The notes: a model not told the origin generated them from the letters alone. 64,000 nucleotides of DNA from Methanocorpusculum petauri (GCF_026891975.1 NZ_JAPTGB010000004.1:1-64000); one strand, 5' to 3'. Positions 19,149 to 29,094 are shown, counted from the stretch's first letter. Made by a program: numbers and translations.

Positions 19149-20457
19149 TTCGGTGTCAGACCAGTCATCTTCCTCACCAACGGTTTTGATACCCGCATCT
19201 GGGACGATAAGTACTACCCCGAACGTCCGGTCTCCGGCATCTACGCAAAATCCGATCTCCGGAAAGAACACAACAAACACACGCAAAAAACCACTCTCGA
19301 ACACATCACCATCAACGAAACCATTGCCGGACGATACTATCAAAAAGAAGCAATCACCGCAGTAGCCGAAGCATTCGGAAAACAAAACCGCAGACATGCT
19401 CTCCTTGTCATGGCAACCGGCAGCGGAAAAAAACCAGGACCGTCATCGCCTTAACTGACCTCCTCCTCCGAAACGGATGGATCAAAAACATCCTCTTCTT
19501 AGTAGACAGGACCCAGCTCGTCAGACAGGCAAAAAGTACCTTCACCAACCACCTCCCCGACCTTGTCACCGTTAACCTCTGTGAGGACAAAAATGTCACA
19601 ATCGCACGGGCAATATTTTCCACCTATCAGACCAGATGAACGCTATCGACGCTGTCCGCGACGAAGACGGTGGCAAACTTTTCACCTGCGGTCACTTTGA
19701 CCTCATCATCATCGACGAAGCACACCGCAGCATCTACAACAAATACAAAGACATCTTCACCTACTTCGACGCCCACCTTATCGGCCTCACCGTAACCCTC
19801 AAAGATGAAATCGACAAAAACACCTATGAAACATTCCGCCTCGAATCAGGAATTCCCACCTACGGCTATGACCTTGCCCAAGCGGTTTCCGATGGCTACC
19901 TCGTTGACTTCGTCTCTATCGAAACAAAACTCAAATTCCTCACCGAAGGAATCATCTACGACGAACTCACCGCCGAAGAAAAAGAGGAGTACGAAAAACT
20001 CTTTCTCGACGAAAACGGTGAACTTCCCGAAGCAATTGAAAGCTCAGCCCTCAATGACTGGATCTTCAACGCTGACACCATCAAAGAAATCCTTGCCACT
20101 CTCTTAACCCACGGCATAAAAGTCGGTTACGGGAGTACAATCGAAAAAACCATCATCTTCGCCAAAAACCATGCCCACGTCGAAAAGATCTATGAAATCT
20201 TCGTCAAAGAATCCGCAAAAGAAGCAATCTCCCTTTATCTGCAGGACTCGCGGCTTACACAGCAGCAGATATACTTCCTCAACCGGATCGTCGGGTACAT
20301 TGTCAGATGTGGTATGATAACCGATCTCTCCGTTCTGCAAGGAGCACCATTCACCGATCAGGGGACTGTGAACGAATTATTTTCTGAAAACACGGATCTT
20401 TGGTATGGTATTTTCCATACCATCGAAAAGATCAACGCGAATGCCAGAACCGCGTAG
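19149..20457 (+). pseudogene. hsdR remnant: type I restriction endonuclease R subunit
   Basis: The first frame reads VIFLTNGFDTRIWDDKYYP, then AGRYYQKEAITAVAEAF and MATGSGKK, where seven A bases (five would keep frame) break the Walker A motif at about 19430. The next frame reads VIALTDLLLRNGWIKNIL to IFSTYQT, breaking again near 19632 by two extra bases. From 19636 the third frame reads to 20457: DLIIIDEAHRSIYNKYKDI (DEAH box), a changed motif (LTVTLKDEI where family members have TATPKDEI), then jumps from the second helicase domain directly to the C-terminal LTQQQIYFLNRIVGYI region. So two frameshifts plus a large internal deletion. Just upstream, 19090-19148 may hold an HsdS tail (QPPQYQDFLQTAEAAEKS); weak. 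Confidence 0.85.
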
Positions 20458-20503
20458 TCCATCACCCTAATATCTCCCGCCGCCCTACTATACCAGTACA
20501 ACA

Positions 20504-21271
20504 ATGCCGGATCACCACACCCTCCCGGAAATCCTTGAGCAGGTCAGATGCGGCACGCTCGACCCTGCCGCAGCCGAACAGCTTATCAGCAGTCTTCCCG
20601 TGGATGAAGTTGCCAACCTCGATCTGAACCGGGCAGAACGGTGCGGCATCCCGGAGGTCGTCTTAGCCGAAGGAAAAGACACCGACTCGCTGGTCAAAAT
20701 CATGTACAGTTACGTCCGGGCCGCAGGCCGGGTTCTCGCAAGCCGCATCAGCCCCGAACAGGTACAGGCCGTCCTCGCGCATCTCCCGGACGGCATCACC
20801 GCCGACTACCGAGAGATCTGCCGCATCCTCATCCTCTCGGACGGTACCGTTCCTGCCCCTTCGGGCGGAACGGTTGCAGTCGTAACTGCCGGAACCTCCG
20901 ACATCCGTGTCGCCGAAGAAGCCCGTGCCATCGCCGAAGAAATGGGGGCATCTGTTCTGACGACATACGACGTGGGTGTTGCAGGAATCCACCGCCTCTT
21001 TCCGGCACTGGAAAAGCTCCGGGACGCAGACATCTACGTTGTTTGTGCAGGCCGCGAAGGAACCCTTCCCTCTGTCGTTGCGGGCCTCGTCAACAAACCG
21101 GTCATCGGCGTCCCCGTCAGTACCGGCTACGGCTATATGGGTCACGGCGAAGCGGCGCTTGCCTCCATGCTCCAGTCCTGCGCCGCAATAACGGTCGTCA
21201 ACATTGACGCAGGATTCACCGCGGGAGCGGTCGCTGCCCGCACCGCAGCACTCATCGGAGGAAAAAAATGA
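20504..21271 (+). CDS. larB: LarB, nickel pincer cofactor biosynthesis carboxylase
   Basis: The protein has 255 residues. The C-terminal half (about 125-250) has the PurE/AIR-carboxylase fold: [54 protein letters not shown]. The N-terminal half is the LarB-specific region. LarB carboxylates nicotinic-acid adenine dinucleotide as first step to the nickel-pincer nucleotide used by lactate racemase-type enzymes. The ATG at 20504 heads the conserved sequence. Its stop overlaps the nadM start by 4 bases, linking it to dinucleotide synthesis. LarC/LarE are not in the window. Confidence 0.9.
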   Translation: MPDHHTLPEILEQVRCGTLDPAAAEQLISSLPVDEVANLDLNRAERCGIPEVVLAEGKDTDSLVKIMYSYVRAAGRVLASRISPEQVQAVLAHLPDGITADYREICRILILSDGTVPAPSGGTVAVVTAGTSDIRVAEEARAIAEEMGASVLTTYDVGVAGIHRLFPALEKLRDADIYVVCAGREGTLPSVVAGLVNKPVIGVPVSTGYGYMGHGEAALASMLQSCAAITVVNIDAGFTAGAVAARTAALIGGKK

Positions 21272-21774
21272 AACGCGGCCTGTACGTCGGAAGATTCCAG
21301 CCGTATCACAACGGGCACAAATCCGTCATCGAACGCATCGCGGATGAAGTCGATGAACTCATCATCGGTATCGGCAGTGCCGAGATCAGCCACGACCTTC
21401 GTCACCCGTTCACCGCAGGTGAACGGGTGCTCATGATCAGCCGTGCCCTCAAAGACATCAAAATCCCGGTCTATATAATTCCGTTAGAGGATGTCAAGCG
21501 AAACGCACTCTGGGTTGCCCACGTCAAATCCATGACTCCGCCGTTTGACATCGTCTATACCGGAAATCCCCTCGTCATCGAGCTCTTCCGCGAAGCAGGC
21601 ATCCGTGTCACCTCGCCTCCCATGTACCGGCGGGAAACCCTTTCCGGCACCGCCATCCGTGCCCGCATGGTTGCAGGCGAAGCATGGGAAGAGTGCGTCC
21701 CCCCTGAGGTTGCAGACGTCATTCGTGAGATTCACGGCATCGAACGCATGCAGCAGATTGCAAAGACCGACTAA
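21268..21774 (+). CDS. nadM: nicotinamide-nucleotide adenylyltransferase (NadM)
   Basis: The protein has 168 residues, normal for archaeal NadM. The nucleotidyltransferase signature [10 protein letters not shown] is at about residues 9-18, and the second motif [10 protein letters not shown] is near 120. It joins ATP to nicotinamide (or nicotinate) mononucleotide to give NAD or its deamido form. The product class is the substrate of LarB, encoded just upstream with a 4-base overlap. Confidence 0.92.
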   Translation: MKRGLYVGRFQPYHNGHKSVIERIADEVDELIIGIGSAEISHDLRHPFTAGERVLMISRALKDIKIPVYIIPLEDVKRNALWVAHVKSMTPPFDIVYTGNPLVIELFREAGIRVTSPPMYRRETLSGTAIRARMVAGEAWEECVPPEVADVIREIHGIERMQQIAKTD

Positions 21775-21857
21775 CTTTTTTTGGATTTTGTGACGGAAAG
21801 CTATATGAGGATACAGACAGCACAGATCTGAATCGAAAATTGCGGTGGTCACCTCCT

Positions 21858-23273
21858 ATGAATGTCATTGAAAATCCCCTTTATCAGAAACTTCTCCTCG
21901 CCGCCGTTGCCATCGGCGTTGTCATGGACGGCCTTGACGGCTCCATCGTCAACGTTGTTCTGCCGGTCATCGCCGCAGACTTCGGCACCGATACCGGAAC
22001 CATCGCCTGGGTTGTCATCACCTATCTGCTGATGATGGCAGGATTCCTTCTTGTCTTTGGCAAACTCTCCGACCGCGGTCACATCCGCAAAATATTCGTC
22101 GGAGGATTTGTCATCTTCACCGCGGGCTCGGCGGTCTGCGGTCTCTCGCCGGATCTTTTCTGGCTTCTTGCCGCCCGCATGTTTCAGGGTGTCGGCGCTG
22201 CGATGATCGCAGCTGCCGCTCCCATGCTCTGCGTCAAATGTCTTCCGGCAAAGATGCTCGGCCTTGCCCTTGGTGTTCTCACGATGGCAAGCTCGATCGG
22301 ATTCGCCGCGGGTCCGGCACTCGGCGGAATTCTCACGCATTACCTCTCCTGGCATTGGATCTTCTTAATCAACATCCCGATCGGCATCGCCGCAGTTCCG
22401 TTTGCCCTGCGGGTGATCCCCAAAGACGGTCCGGCCGAGAAGAAACCCTTCGACCTCATGGGAGCAATCCTGCTGTTCTCCATGATGGCGTTCGGTATCT
22501 ACGCACTGGAACGGCTGCCGCATCTGGGAACAACCAACCCGCAGATTCTGGTCTGTGCAGTTCTCTGCGTACTGTTTGCCGTGCTGTTTGCATTCCGGGA
22601 ACTGCGGTGTGAAACTCCGCTGATCAATGTCAGGGTGTTTGCTGCATGGCGGTTCTCGGCGGTTGTGGTTGCGTTTCTGATCATCAACGTGGTGTATATG
22701 GGAGTTTTGTATCTCCTGCCGTTCTATCTCAGCACCGGAATGCAGTTTGACACAGCGGTAAGCGGGATGTATCTGCTGATTCCTCCTGCGTTAACCGCGA
22801 TTCTCGGAATTCCTATCGGCAAATGGTCAGACCGGACAGGCCGCCGGAGTTTTTCGATTGGGGCCTGCATCGTTCTGGTGCTGTTCAATCTGATCTACGC
22901 GGTGATTTTCCCGGAGATGGGGATTTTGCCTCTGCTCTGCGCTCTGGTGCTGATGGGTATTCTCTGGGGTCTCGCAGGCGGTCCTGCGGCGAGCCGGATT
23001 GTGGAGAATGCGCCGGAAGGCGAGCGGGGAACAGGTTCATCTCTGATGGCGGTCTGCATCTACCTTGGCAGTGTTGTCGGAACAGCTCTCTATGCGACGA
23101 TCTTTACCTTCGCGACGTCGCCGGACGGAACGGTTATCGCGTTTGCTGATCTTCCGCTGGCAACGTTTATGGCGGGCTTCCACTTCACGATTCTTGCGGG
23201 AATCGGTCTTGCGGTACTGGCAGTGATTCTGTCGGCCCTGGTTCGTGAACCAAAAAGCCGGGAACTGACATGA
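21858..23273 (+). CDS. MFS drug:proton antiporter-like transporter (DHA2 type), copy 1
   Basis: The protein has about 471 residues with 12-14 hydrophobic helices. It begins MNVIENPLYQKLLLAAVAIG. The MFS motif region DGSIVNVVLPVIAADFG and the WRWIF-like GGILTHYLSWHWIFLINIPIG are typical of the EmrB/QacA group, which export toxic compounds with protons. A frame extension to 21840 adds six residues; the ATG at 21858 also starts the paralogue. It overlaps the DUF362 gene by 4 bases. A closely similar paralogue lies 1.5 kb downstream. Confidence 0.88.
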   Translation: MNVIENPLYQKLLLAAVAIGVVMDGLDGSIVNVVLPVIAADFGTDTGTIAWVVITYLLMMAGFLLVFGKLSDRGHIRKIFVGGFVIFTAGSAVCGLSPDLFWLLAARMFQGVGAAMIAAAAPMLCVKCLPAKMLGLALGVLTMASSIGFAAGPALGGILTHYLSWHWIFLINIPIGIAAVPFALRVIPKDGPAEKKPFDLMGAILLFSMMAFGIYALERLPHLGTTNPQILVCAVLCVLFAVLFAFRELRCETPLINVRVFAAWRFSAVVVAFLIINVVYMGVLYLLPFYLSTGMQFDTAVSGMYLLIPPALTAILGIPIGKWSDRTGRRSFSIGACIVLVLFNLIYAVIFPEMGILPLLCALVLMGILWGLAGGPAASRIVENAPEGERGTGSSLMAVCIYLGSVVGTALYATIFTFATSPDGTVIAFADLPLATFMAGFHFTILAGIGLAVLAVILSALVREPKSRELT

Positions 23274-24415
23274 CGGTTGTCGGTGCGGCACGCTGTGGTT
23301 CGTATGACCGCGATGCAGTCACCGCGGCTGTCGCGAAAGCGACAGCCGCTGCCGGCGGTCTGCCGCCGGTTGCGGGAAAACGTGTTCTGATCAAACCGAA
23401 TCTGTTGTCGGATACCGGTCCGGATTCGGCAGCGACAACGCATCCGGAGATGGTGTATGCGGTCTGCCGGATGGTGCGGAATGCCGGCGGCATTCCGATT
23501 ATTGCGGATAGTCCGGGTGCGGGACATCTGTACACACCCAGAACCCTGCGGCGCATCTATGAACGTTCCGGAATGGTGCGGGTTGCGGAGGAGACGGGCG
23601 CGGAACTTTCGTTTGATACGGGATCAACGGAAGTTTCCTGTCCGGACGGGGTGGTAATGAAACGGTTTTCCGTTATCAATCCTGTTCGCGATGCGGATGT
23701 AATCATCTCGGTCTGCAAACTCAAGACGCATATGTTTACGAAGTTCTCCGGCGGCGTGAAGAATACCTTCGGGGTGGTACCGGGTCTGGACAAACCGGTA
23801 TTTCATTCGCGGTTTCCCGCACAGGAGGATTTTTCGGAGATGTTGGTGGACTTAAACGAGCTGGTGTGTGTGGATTTTGTGGTAATGGATGCGGTCTTCG
23901 GGATGGAGGGAAACGGGCCTATGGGGGGTGATCCGAAGTTCTGCGGATATGTGTTGGCTTCCCGTTCGGTGTATGCACTGGATGTCTCGGCGCAGCGGCT
24001 GATCGGCATGGATCCGGATCAGATTGGAACAACCGTGTCTGCGAAGCGGCGCGGCCTGCTGGATTCTGTGAAAGAGGAGGGCGATGTAGTTGTGCCGGTC
24101 ACGGGTTTTTCACTGCCGCCAACCTATGCCGGGCCGCAGAAAAATACTGCGTTTCGCCGCAGGGTACTTTCCCGCATACAGAAGACCGGACGCATCTATG
24201 CACCCGCACCGTATGCGGTCCCTGCACGGTGCACAGGATGCGGACAGTGCGTCCGCATCTGCCCGAAAGATGCCGTTCGACTTGCGGACGGAAAGGCGGT
24301 GTTTGATCGTTCACGGTGTATTCGCTGTTACTGCTGTCATGAAATGTGTCAGATGCGGGCGATTGATCTGAAGCGGGGTGTGGCCGGAAGACTGCTTCAT
24401 TCTTTTTTGCACTAA
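23270..24415 (+). CDS. DUF362 domain protein with two [4Fe-4S] ferredoxin motifs
   Basis: The protein has 381 residues. The DUF362 region (about 10-300) includes VLIKPNLLSDTGPDSAATTH, ISVCKLKTHMFTKFSGGVKN and the DAVFGMEGNGPMGG stretch. A ferredoxin-like tail follows with CTGCGQCVRICP and CIRCYCCHEMCQ, binding two [4Fe-4S] clusters. DUF362 proteins are proposed iron-sulfur or maturation proteins with unclear reaction. It overlaps the MFS gene, suggesting joint expression; its 5' end has a decayed duplicate after the second MFS gene. Confidence 0.85.
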   Translation: MTVVGAARCGSYDRDAVTAAVAKATAAAGGLPPVAGKRVLIKPNLLSDTGPDSAATTHPEMVYAVCRMVRNAGGIPIIADSPGAGHLYTPRTLRRIYERSGMVRVAEETGAELSFDTGSTEVSCPDGVVMKRFSVINPVRDADVIISVCKLKTHMFTKFSGGVKNTFGVVPGLDKPVFHSRFPAQEDFSEMLVDLNELVCVDFVVMDAVFGMEGNGPMGGDPKFCGYVLASRSVYALDVSAQRLIGMDPDQIGTTVSAKRRGLLDSVKEEGDVVVPVTGFSLPPTYAGPQKNTAFRRRVLSRIQKTGRIYAPAPYAVPARCTGCGQCVRICPKDAVRLADGKAVFDRSRCIRCYCCHEMCQMRAIDLKRGVAGRLLHSFLH

Positions 24416-24783
24416 ATGAAATATAGCAGAACAAATTGCCTCGTCCTGAGAGAAAAATACGGTTTTCCCCAGATAATCTCCCAACGTATGGTATCTGATC
24501 TGTTCCCGTGCAGTAGTATTCTGCACAACGTGGACTTTCCGGAAATGTGCTGTATATGGGCGGTTTGCTGAAATGCGGTGTCAGTCTGTGTTCAACATCA
24601 TTATGTTATGGCCAGAGAAACCGATTGGTAATGTTCTGTCAATCTGCCGGCACCGTGTCTATACAGGTGATCTCTGAGACAGTATTTTCCTGTATGCCGC
24701 AAATTTTAGAGATTTTATCTATTTTCTCAGTTGCCGGGCACCAAAAAGCACCCTCTCTCCGGAATATGGGCTGAGCACTTTTC
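24416..24783. other. gene-free gap before the second MFS gene
   Basis: No gene, tRNA or clear repeat was seen in this 368-base stretch. It presumably holds the promoter of the second MFS gene; no convincing TATA box could be singled out. Confidence 0.5.
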
Positions 24784-26202
24784 ATGAACGTTATTGAGTC
24801 TCCGGTTCGTCAAAAGCTCCTCCTTGTGGCGATCGCAATCAGTGTTGTCATGGACAGTTTTGATGGATCAATCGTCAATGTTGCCCTGCCGGTTATGGCT
24901 GCTGATTTCGGTACAGATGCGGAGACTATAGCCTGGGTCAGCATTACATATTTTTTAATGATGGCCGGACTCCTGATGATGTTTGGAAAACTTGCCGAAC
25001 GCGGTTACATCCGTAAAGTGTTCATCGGTGGTTTTACCATCTTTATTGTTGGTTCTGCTATCTGCGGATGTTCTCCGGATTTATTTGTGCTGTTGGGAGC
25101 AAGGCTTTTTCAGGGAATCGGGGCTGCGATGATTGCCGCAACTGCCCCGATGCTTTGCGTCCTGTGTCTTCCGGGAAAGATACTTGGTCTGGGTCTGGGT
25201 GTTATAACCATGGCAAGTTCGGTTGGTTGTGCTGCGGGTCCCGCCATTGGCGGCATTCTCACGCACTATCTTTCCTGGCACTGGATTTTTCTTATCAATA
25301 TTCCAATAGGTATCATTGCAATTCCGTTTTCCCTGATGGTGATACCAAAAAAAGACTGCCTTGTTCTGAAGAGGTCGTTTGATTTTGCCGGGGCAGTGTT
25401 TCTGTTTGCCATGATGATATTTGGTATTTATGCACTGGAATGCCTGCCGCATCTTGGGATTTACCATCCGCAGATTCTGATCAGTTTTGTGCTGGCAGGA
25501 CTGTTTGCCCTGCTGTTTGTGGTACGGGAACTTTCGTGCAAAACGCCGATCGTCAATGTCCGCGTGTTTTCCCTCTGGCGGTTTGATGCAGTTCTTGCGG
25601 CATATTTTATCATGAATGCAGTGTATACCGGTGCGTTGTACCTTCTGCCGTTTTATCTGCTTGCAAATATGCAGTTTGATATCATGACAATCGGTCTGTT
25701 TCTGTTTATACCTCCGGTTTTAACTGCAATCCTTGGAATTCCCATCGGAAAATGGTCGGACAGAGTTGGGCGGAGACGGTTTGCAATTGGGGCATGTCTT
25801 GCATTAGTGGCATTTAATGTGATATTTGCAGTGATATTACCAGAGATGGGACTTATACCGCTTATTTCTGCTCTGGGACTGATGGGAGTTGTCTGGGGTC
25901 TTGCCGGAGGAACGGCTGCGGGCAGGATTGTGGAAAATGTTCCCAAAGGGGAGCAGGGAACAGGGTCATCTCTGATGGTGACCAGTATCTATCTTGGCAG
26001 TGTTGTCGGAACTGCACTGTATGCAATGTTGTTTACCCTTGCAACATCGCAGTCCGGCGGGGTCGGAGCGTTTCAGGATCTGGATCCCGCACAGGTTCTG
26101 TCAGGATTTCACTTTGCCATTCTTATCGGACTGATCCCTGCGGTCCTTTCCGTGATTTTGTCGGCAGTTGTCCGTGAACAAAAAATGAGAGGAGAGAAAT
26201 GA
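24784..26202 (+). CDS. MFS drug:proton antiporter-like transporter (DHA2 type), copy 2
   Basis: The protein has 472 residues and aligns end to end with copy 1 at 21858: MNVIESPVRQKLLLVAIAIS, DGSIVNVALPVMAADFG, GGILTHYLSWHWIFLINIPIG, RIVENVPKGEQGTGSSLM. It comes from a tandem duplication, now diverged. The third-position GC is lower than in copy 1. The stop still overlaps an ATG, as in copy 1, but the following gene is a fragment. Confidence 0.88.
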   Translation: MNVIESPVRQKLLLVAIAISVVMDSFDGSIVNVALPVMAADFGTDAETIAWVSITYFLMMAGLLMMFGKLAERGYIRKVFIGGFTIFIVGSAICGCSPDLFVLLGARLFQGIGAAMIAATAPMLCVLCLPGKILGLGLGVITMASSVGCAAGPAIGGILTHYLSWHWIFLINIPIGIIAIPFSLMVIPKKDCLVLKRSFDFAGAVFLFAMMIFGIYALECLPHLGIYHPQILISFVLAGLFALLFVVRELSCKTPIVNVRVFSLWRFDAVLAAYFIMNAVYTGALYLLPFYLLANMQFDIMTIGLFLFIPPVLTAILGIPIGKWSDRVGRRRFAIGACLALVAFNVIFAVILPEMGLIPLISALGLMGVVWGLAGGTAAGRIVENVPKGEQGTGSSLMVTSIYLGSVVGTALYAMLFTLATSQSGGVGAFQDLDPAQVLSGFHFAILIGLIPAVLSVILSAVVREQKMRGEK

Positions 26203-26286
26203 CGGTTGTCGGTGCAGCACCTGCGGTTCGTATGATCGTGATGCTGACACGGGCAGCCGTTGCCGGAGATCTGCCGCCGAAACCAA
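26199..26286 (+). pseudogene. 5' remnant of a duplicated DUF362 gene
   Basis: The stretch starting ATGACGGTTGTCGGTGC matches the first bases of the intact DUF362 gene at 23270. It then loses one base after GCAGCAC and about two dozen bases further on, ending near CTGCCGCCG. It reads MTVVGAAPAVRM out of frame with the original. So the duplication covered both MFS and at least the start of DUF362, and the second copy has decayed. Confidence 0.85.
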
Positions 26287-26365
26287 TAATTCGTCTCTCC
26301 CCAATGATAAACAACACGTAAATCCCCAAAACTCCAAACCTATCCCAACACACCAGAGCGAACGC

Positions 26366-27022
26366 ATGACAGAACCACTCTCCGGAAAACCACTCCTCAA
26401 ACGATCTCTTCTTCTCTGTTTCGGTCTTGCCGTCATGGCGCTCGGCGTTGCCCTTTCCATCAAAGCAGATCTGGGGACGTCTCCCATCTCCAGTACCCCC
26501 TACGTCGTAAGCCTCATCTCCGCAATAAGTGTGGGCACCGCAACTATTCTCATCAATGCCTTTCTGCTTCTGGGAGAAGTTCTCATCATGCGGCGGCAGT
26601 TCCATGCCGTCCAGTTCTTACAGCTTGCCGTTGTCATCCTCTTCGGCTGGCTCATTGACCTCTTTCTCTGGGCGCTCGGCGGCCTTACCTATGCAGACTA
26701 CGGGCAGCAGTGGCTTATCTGCATTGCCGGTATCCTTATCCTCGGTATCGGCGTCAGCTTCGAGGTCACCGCAAACCTCATCCCGCTGCCGGGCGAAGGA
26801 CTCATCCTCTCCCTCTGCACGGTTCTGCCGATCAAATTCGGCAGCATGAAAGTCATCATTGATGTATCACTGGTGATTGTTGCGGTTCTGCTCTCCTTTC
26901 TATTCCTTGGCGGACTGTTCGGTGTCCGGGAAGGAACGGTAGCCGCCGCAATCTGCGTAGGACTTGTGGCAAAATCAGTCAACAGAGTGATCAGACCACT
27001 TGAACGCCGACTGACCGAATGA
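26366..27022 (+). CDS. YczE/YitT-like integral membrane protein
   Basis: The protein has 218 residues with five or so helices: LLLCFGLAVMALGVALSIKA followed by DLGTSPISSTPYV, the signature start of the YczE/YyaS/YitT group. The conserved PLPGEGLILSL segment lies near residue 138. Function in the family is not known; YczE has been linked to antibiotic synthesis in Bacillus. Monocistronic here, and convergent with the glycosyltransferase gene (8-base gap). Confidence 0.75.
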   Translation: MTEPLSGKPLLKRSLLLCFGLAVMALGVALSIKADLGTSPISSTPYVVSLISAISVGTATILINAFLLLGEVLIMRRQFHAVQFLQLAVVILFGWLIDLFLWALGGLTYADYGQQWLICIAGILILGIGVSFEVTANLIPLPGEGLILSLCTVLPIKFGSMKVIIDVSLVIVAVLLSFLFLGGLFGVREGTVAAAICVGLVAKSVNRVIRPLERRLTE

Positions 27023-27030
27023 AAAAAAGA

Positions 27031-27738
27031 TTATTTTTTGCCGTACTCTTTTCCGGCGTACTGGTACTTCTCCGACGACCCGCCGTGCGCCACGATGTAC
27101 AGCCACTGGTAAATCGATTTCATTGCGCCGAACTCAATGTACCGCCGCATCGAAAATCCTACCTTCAGATTTGTGTCCAGCCGAACCCGCCCGTACTTTT
27201 TCATCCGGCGGGCGATTTCAAAGTCGTCGCCTGCGTCCGCGGTGATGTACATCCCGGCTTTGATGAACAGATCCTTTCGGAACGCTGTGTTGCAGCCGAG
27301 CGTCATGTAGATCGTCCCCGTCCAGTAGCCGAGCCGGGACACGATGTTGTAGCCGAGCAGTGAGAGTTTGTGTTTGATTCCCGGTTCAAGCGGGTACACG
27401 ATGCCGTAGATGGTGGATGCATCAGGATATTTTGCAAAATCTGCCAGAACTTTTTCCAGCCAGTCGCGGGGGAGGAAACAGTCTGCATCGGTGGTTGCAA
27501 GAATGTCGTACTTCGCGGCCATCGCTCCGTCATTGCGGGCGCCGCCGACTTTTTTGCTTGTCTGGATGAACACTTTGTCCGCGTATTTTTCTGCAATCTC
27601 GCGGGTTTTGTCCTTGGAGTTGCCGTCAACCACGATGATTTCGTACTGGTCGCGGGGCAGGGTCTGGTCGCAGAGACTTTTGAGGCAGGCTTCAACTCCC
27701 TCCTCCTCATTGAATGTGGGAACGATTACGGATATCAT
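27031..27738 (-). CDS. family 2 glycosyltransferase
   Basis: The protein has 235 residues. A GT-A fold starts MISVIVPTFNEEEGVEACLK; VVDGNSKDKTREIAEKY and TDADCFLPRDW (D-x-D-type metal site) follow. Then comes GCNTAFRKDLFIKAG and the DAGDDFEIARRMKK acceptor helix. A C-terminal amphipathic stretch may bind the membrane. It likely adds a sugar to a lipid carrier for surface glycans. Its start overlaps the stop of the upstream FAD enzyme gene by 4 bases. Confidence 0.85.
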   Translation of the reverse strand: MISVIVPTFNEEEGVEACLKSLCDQTLPRDQYEIIVVDGNSKDKTREIAEKYADKVFIQTSKKVGGARNDGAMAAKYDILATTDADCFLPRDWLEKVLADFAKYPDASTIYGIVYPLEPGIKHKLSLLGYNIVSRLGYWTGTIYMTLGCNTAFRKDLFIKAGMYITADAGDDFEIARRMKKYGRVRLDTNLKVGFSMRRYIEFGAMKSIYQWLYIVAHGGSSEKYQYAGKEYGKK

Positions 27739-29057
27739 GCATTTTCCCGGTTTCGGACGTAGTCAAGAACGCTGCGGATACATCCGTCCATGTTCAGATA
27801 CTCAAACTGGGAGAATCTTCCGACGAGATCGATTTCCGCAGTTTCTTCGAGGTACTCGCGGACGGTTTTGATGTTTGTGAGATAGTCGAGGTCATAGACA
27901 ACGTAGGCGAATTTGAAGTGATCAACTGCGGTGTGAATGACTGCGTCTGCGGACGGAATGATTCCCATGCGGACGAGCCCGTCAACGGTATGTGCCGCAA
28001 GTTCCCCGTCGGTCATCTTCGCGACGTCGTCGCCTTCGTTGTAGGTGATCTCGGCAAGGACTGCGGCGCAGCCTTCCGGTGCCACATGGTGCGAGAAGTT
28101 GGAAGGGAAGGAGAGGCGGTTGAACATTCCCCATTCATTTTCGGGAACATACATCCAGGAGATATCGGGGAGCGTCCCTTTAAATCCGATACTGACGCAG
28201 GCGATGGAGTTGTAGCGGAGTGCGTCGCAGGCGTCCCGGACGTTTTCCGGAACGTCTGCGAGCATGGGCAGGAGAACCTGTAAGGGAATAGTTGAGATGA
28301 TGCGGTCTGCGGTGATGGTTTCGCTGCCGTTTCCGATCTCCCATCCGTCTGCGGTTTTCCGGACGGTGGTTACAGTGAAGTTTGTTCTGATATGATCGGT
28401 GACGGGAGCGGCAATCGCCCGGACGAGTGCTTCAATGCCGCCGTCAATGGGGTAGGAAAATACTGCCTGATGGGTGTATCCTTCGGTTTCAATACCGATG
28501 GCGGATTTGATGATGTCTTCGACCGGCGGGCGGGGAACTCTGCCGTCCATCCAGTGTTTGGACATCTGAACGGTCGGGTAGTTCCAGATCTTTTCATTGT
28601 AGGGCACGAGGTAACACTCGGCGATTCCTTTGCCGAAGGTTGCGTAGATCCAGTCGCGGAAGTTCCGGGGTTCGGGAACTTCTCCCTTTTCCACGGCGAT
28701 GAGGTTTTTGATGTATTCATTGATGCAGAAGAAGAGGTCGTCTTTGGGGAGTTCTGCGAGGCCGTTTTCAAAGGGGTATTTGATGTATTTTTGTTTGTAG
28801 TAGATTTTGGTATTACGGTTCCGGATGTCGCGGTTTTCTGCAAGCACGCGGTGCATGAACTCAAGAACTTCGGTGTCCCGGGAGAAGATGATGTGTGATC
28901 CGCCAGTGTCAAAGGTAAATCCGTTGCGTGTTTCCGATTGGCAGAGACCTCCGATCTTTGATTCTTTTTCCAGAACCGTTACGTCGTCTCCGTAATCACT
29001 GAGGAGACGGGCAAGCGTAACACCGGTTAAGCCTCCGCCGAGAATAGCCCACTTCAC
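27735..29057 (-). CDS. FAD-dependent NAD(P)-binding oxidoreductase (protoporphyrinogen-oxidase/UDP-galactopyranose-mutase-like)
   Basis: The protein has 440 residues. The Rossmann start (MKWAILGGGLTGVTLARLL, G-x-G-x-x-G) with VTVLEKESKIGGL is followed by the FAD-binding TGGSHIIFSRD region. The middle (YKQKYIKYPFENGLAELP and VPYNEKIWNYP) resembles UDP-galactopyranose mutase-like and Pglyc flavoproteins of glycan clusters. A methanogen lacking classical heme synthesis would not need protoporphyrinogen oxidase, so a sugar-nucleotide or carotenoid-type role is likelier. Coupling to a glycosyltransferase supports a glycan role; exact reaction unknown. Confidence 0.7.
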   Translation of the reverse strand: MKWAILGGGLTGVTLARLLSDYGDDVTVLEKESKIGGLCQSETRNGFTFDTGGSHIIFSRDTEVLEFMHRVLAENRDIRNRNTKIYYKQKYIKYPFENGLAELPKDDLFFCINEYIKNLIAVEKGEVPEPRNFRDWIYATFGKGIAECYLVPYNEKIWNYPTVQMSKHWMDGRVPRPPVEDIIKSAIGIETEGYTHQAVFSYPIDGGIEALVRAIAAPVTDHIRTNFTVTTVRKTADGWEIGNGSETITADRIISTIPLQVLLPMLADVPENVRDACDALRYNSIACVSIGFKGTLPDISWMYVPENEWGMFNRLSFPSNFSHHVAPEGCAAVLAEITYNEGDDVAKMTDGELAAHTVDGLVRMGIIPSADAVIHTAVDHFKFAYVVYDLDYLTNIKTVREYLEETAEIDLVGRFSQFEYLNMDGCIRSVLDYVRNRENA

Positions 29058-29094
29058 GCTAATATAGTGTGTTTTGGAAGAATATAATATGTGG

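Noticed and set aside
18990-19397. 135-codon minus-strand frame
   Set aside because: It is the antisense shadow of the hsdR remnant, whose plus-strand translation matches the family.
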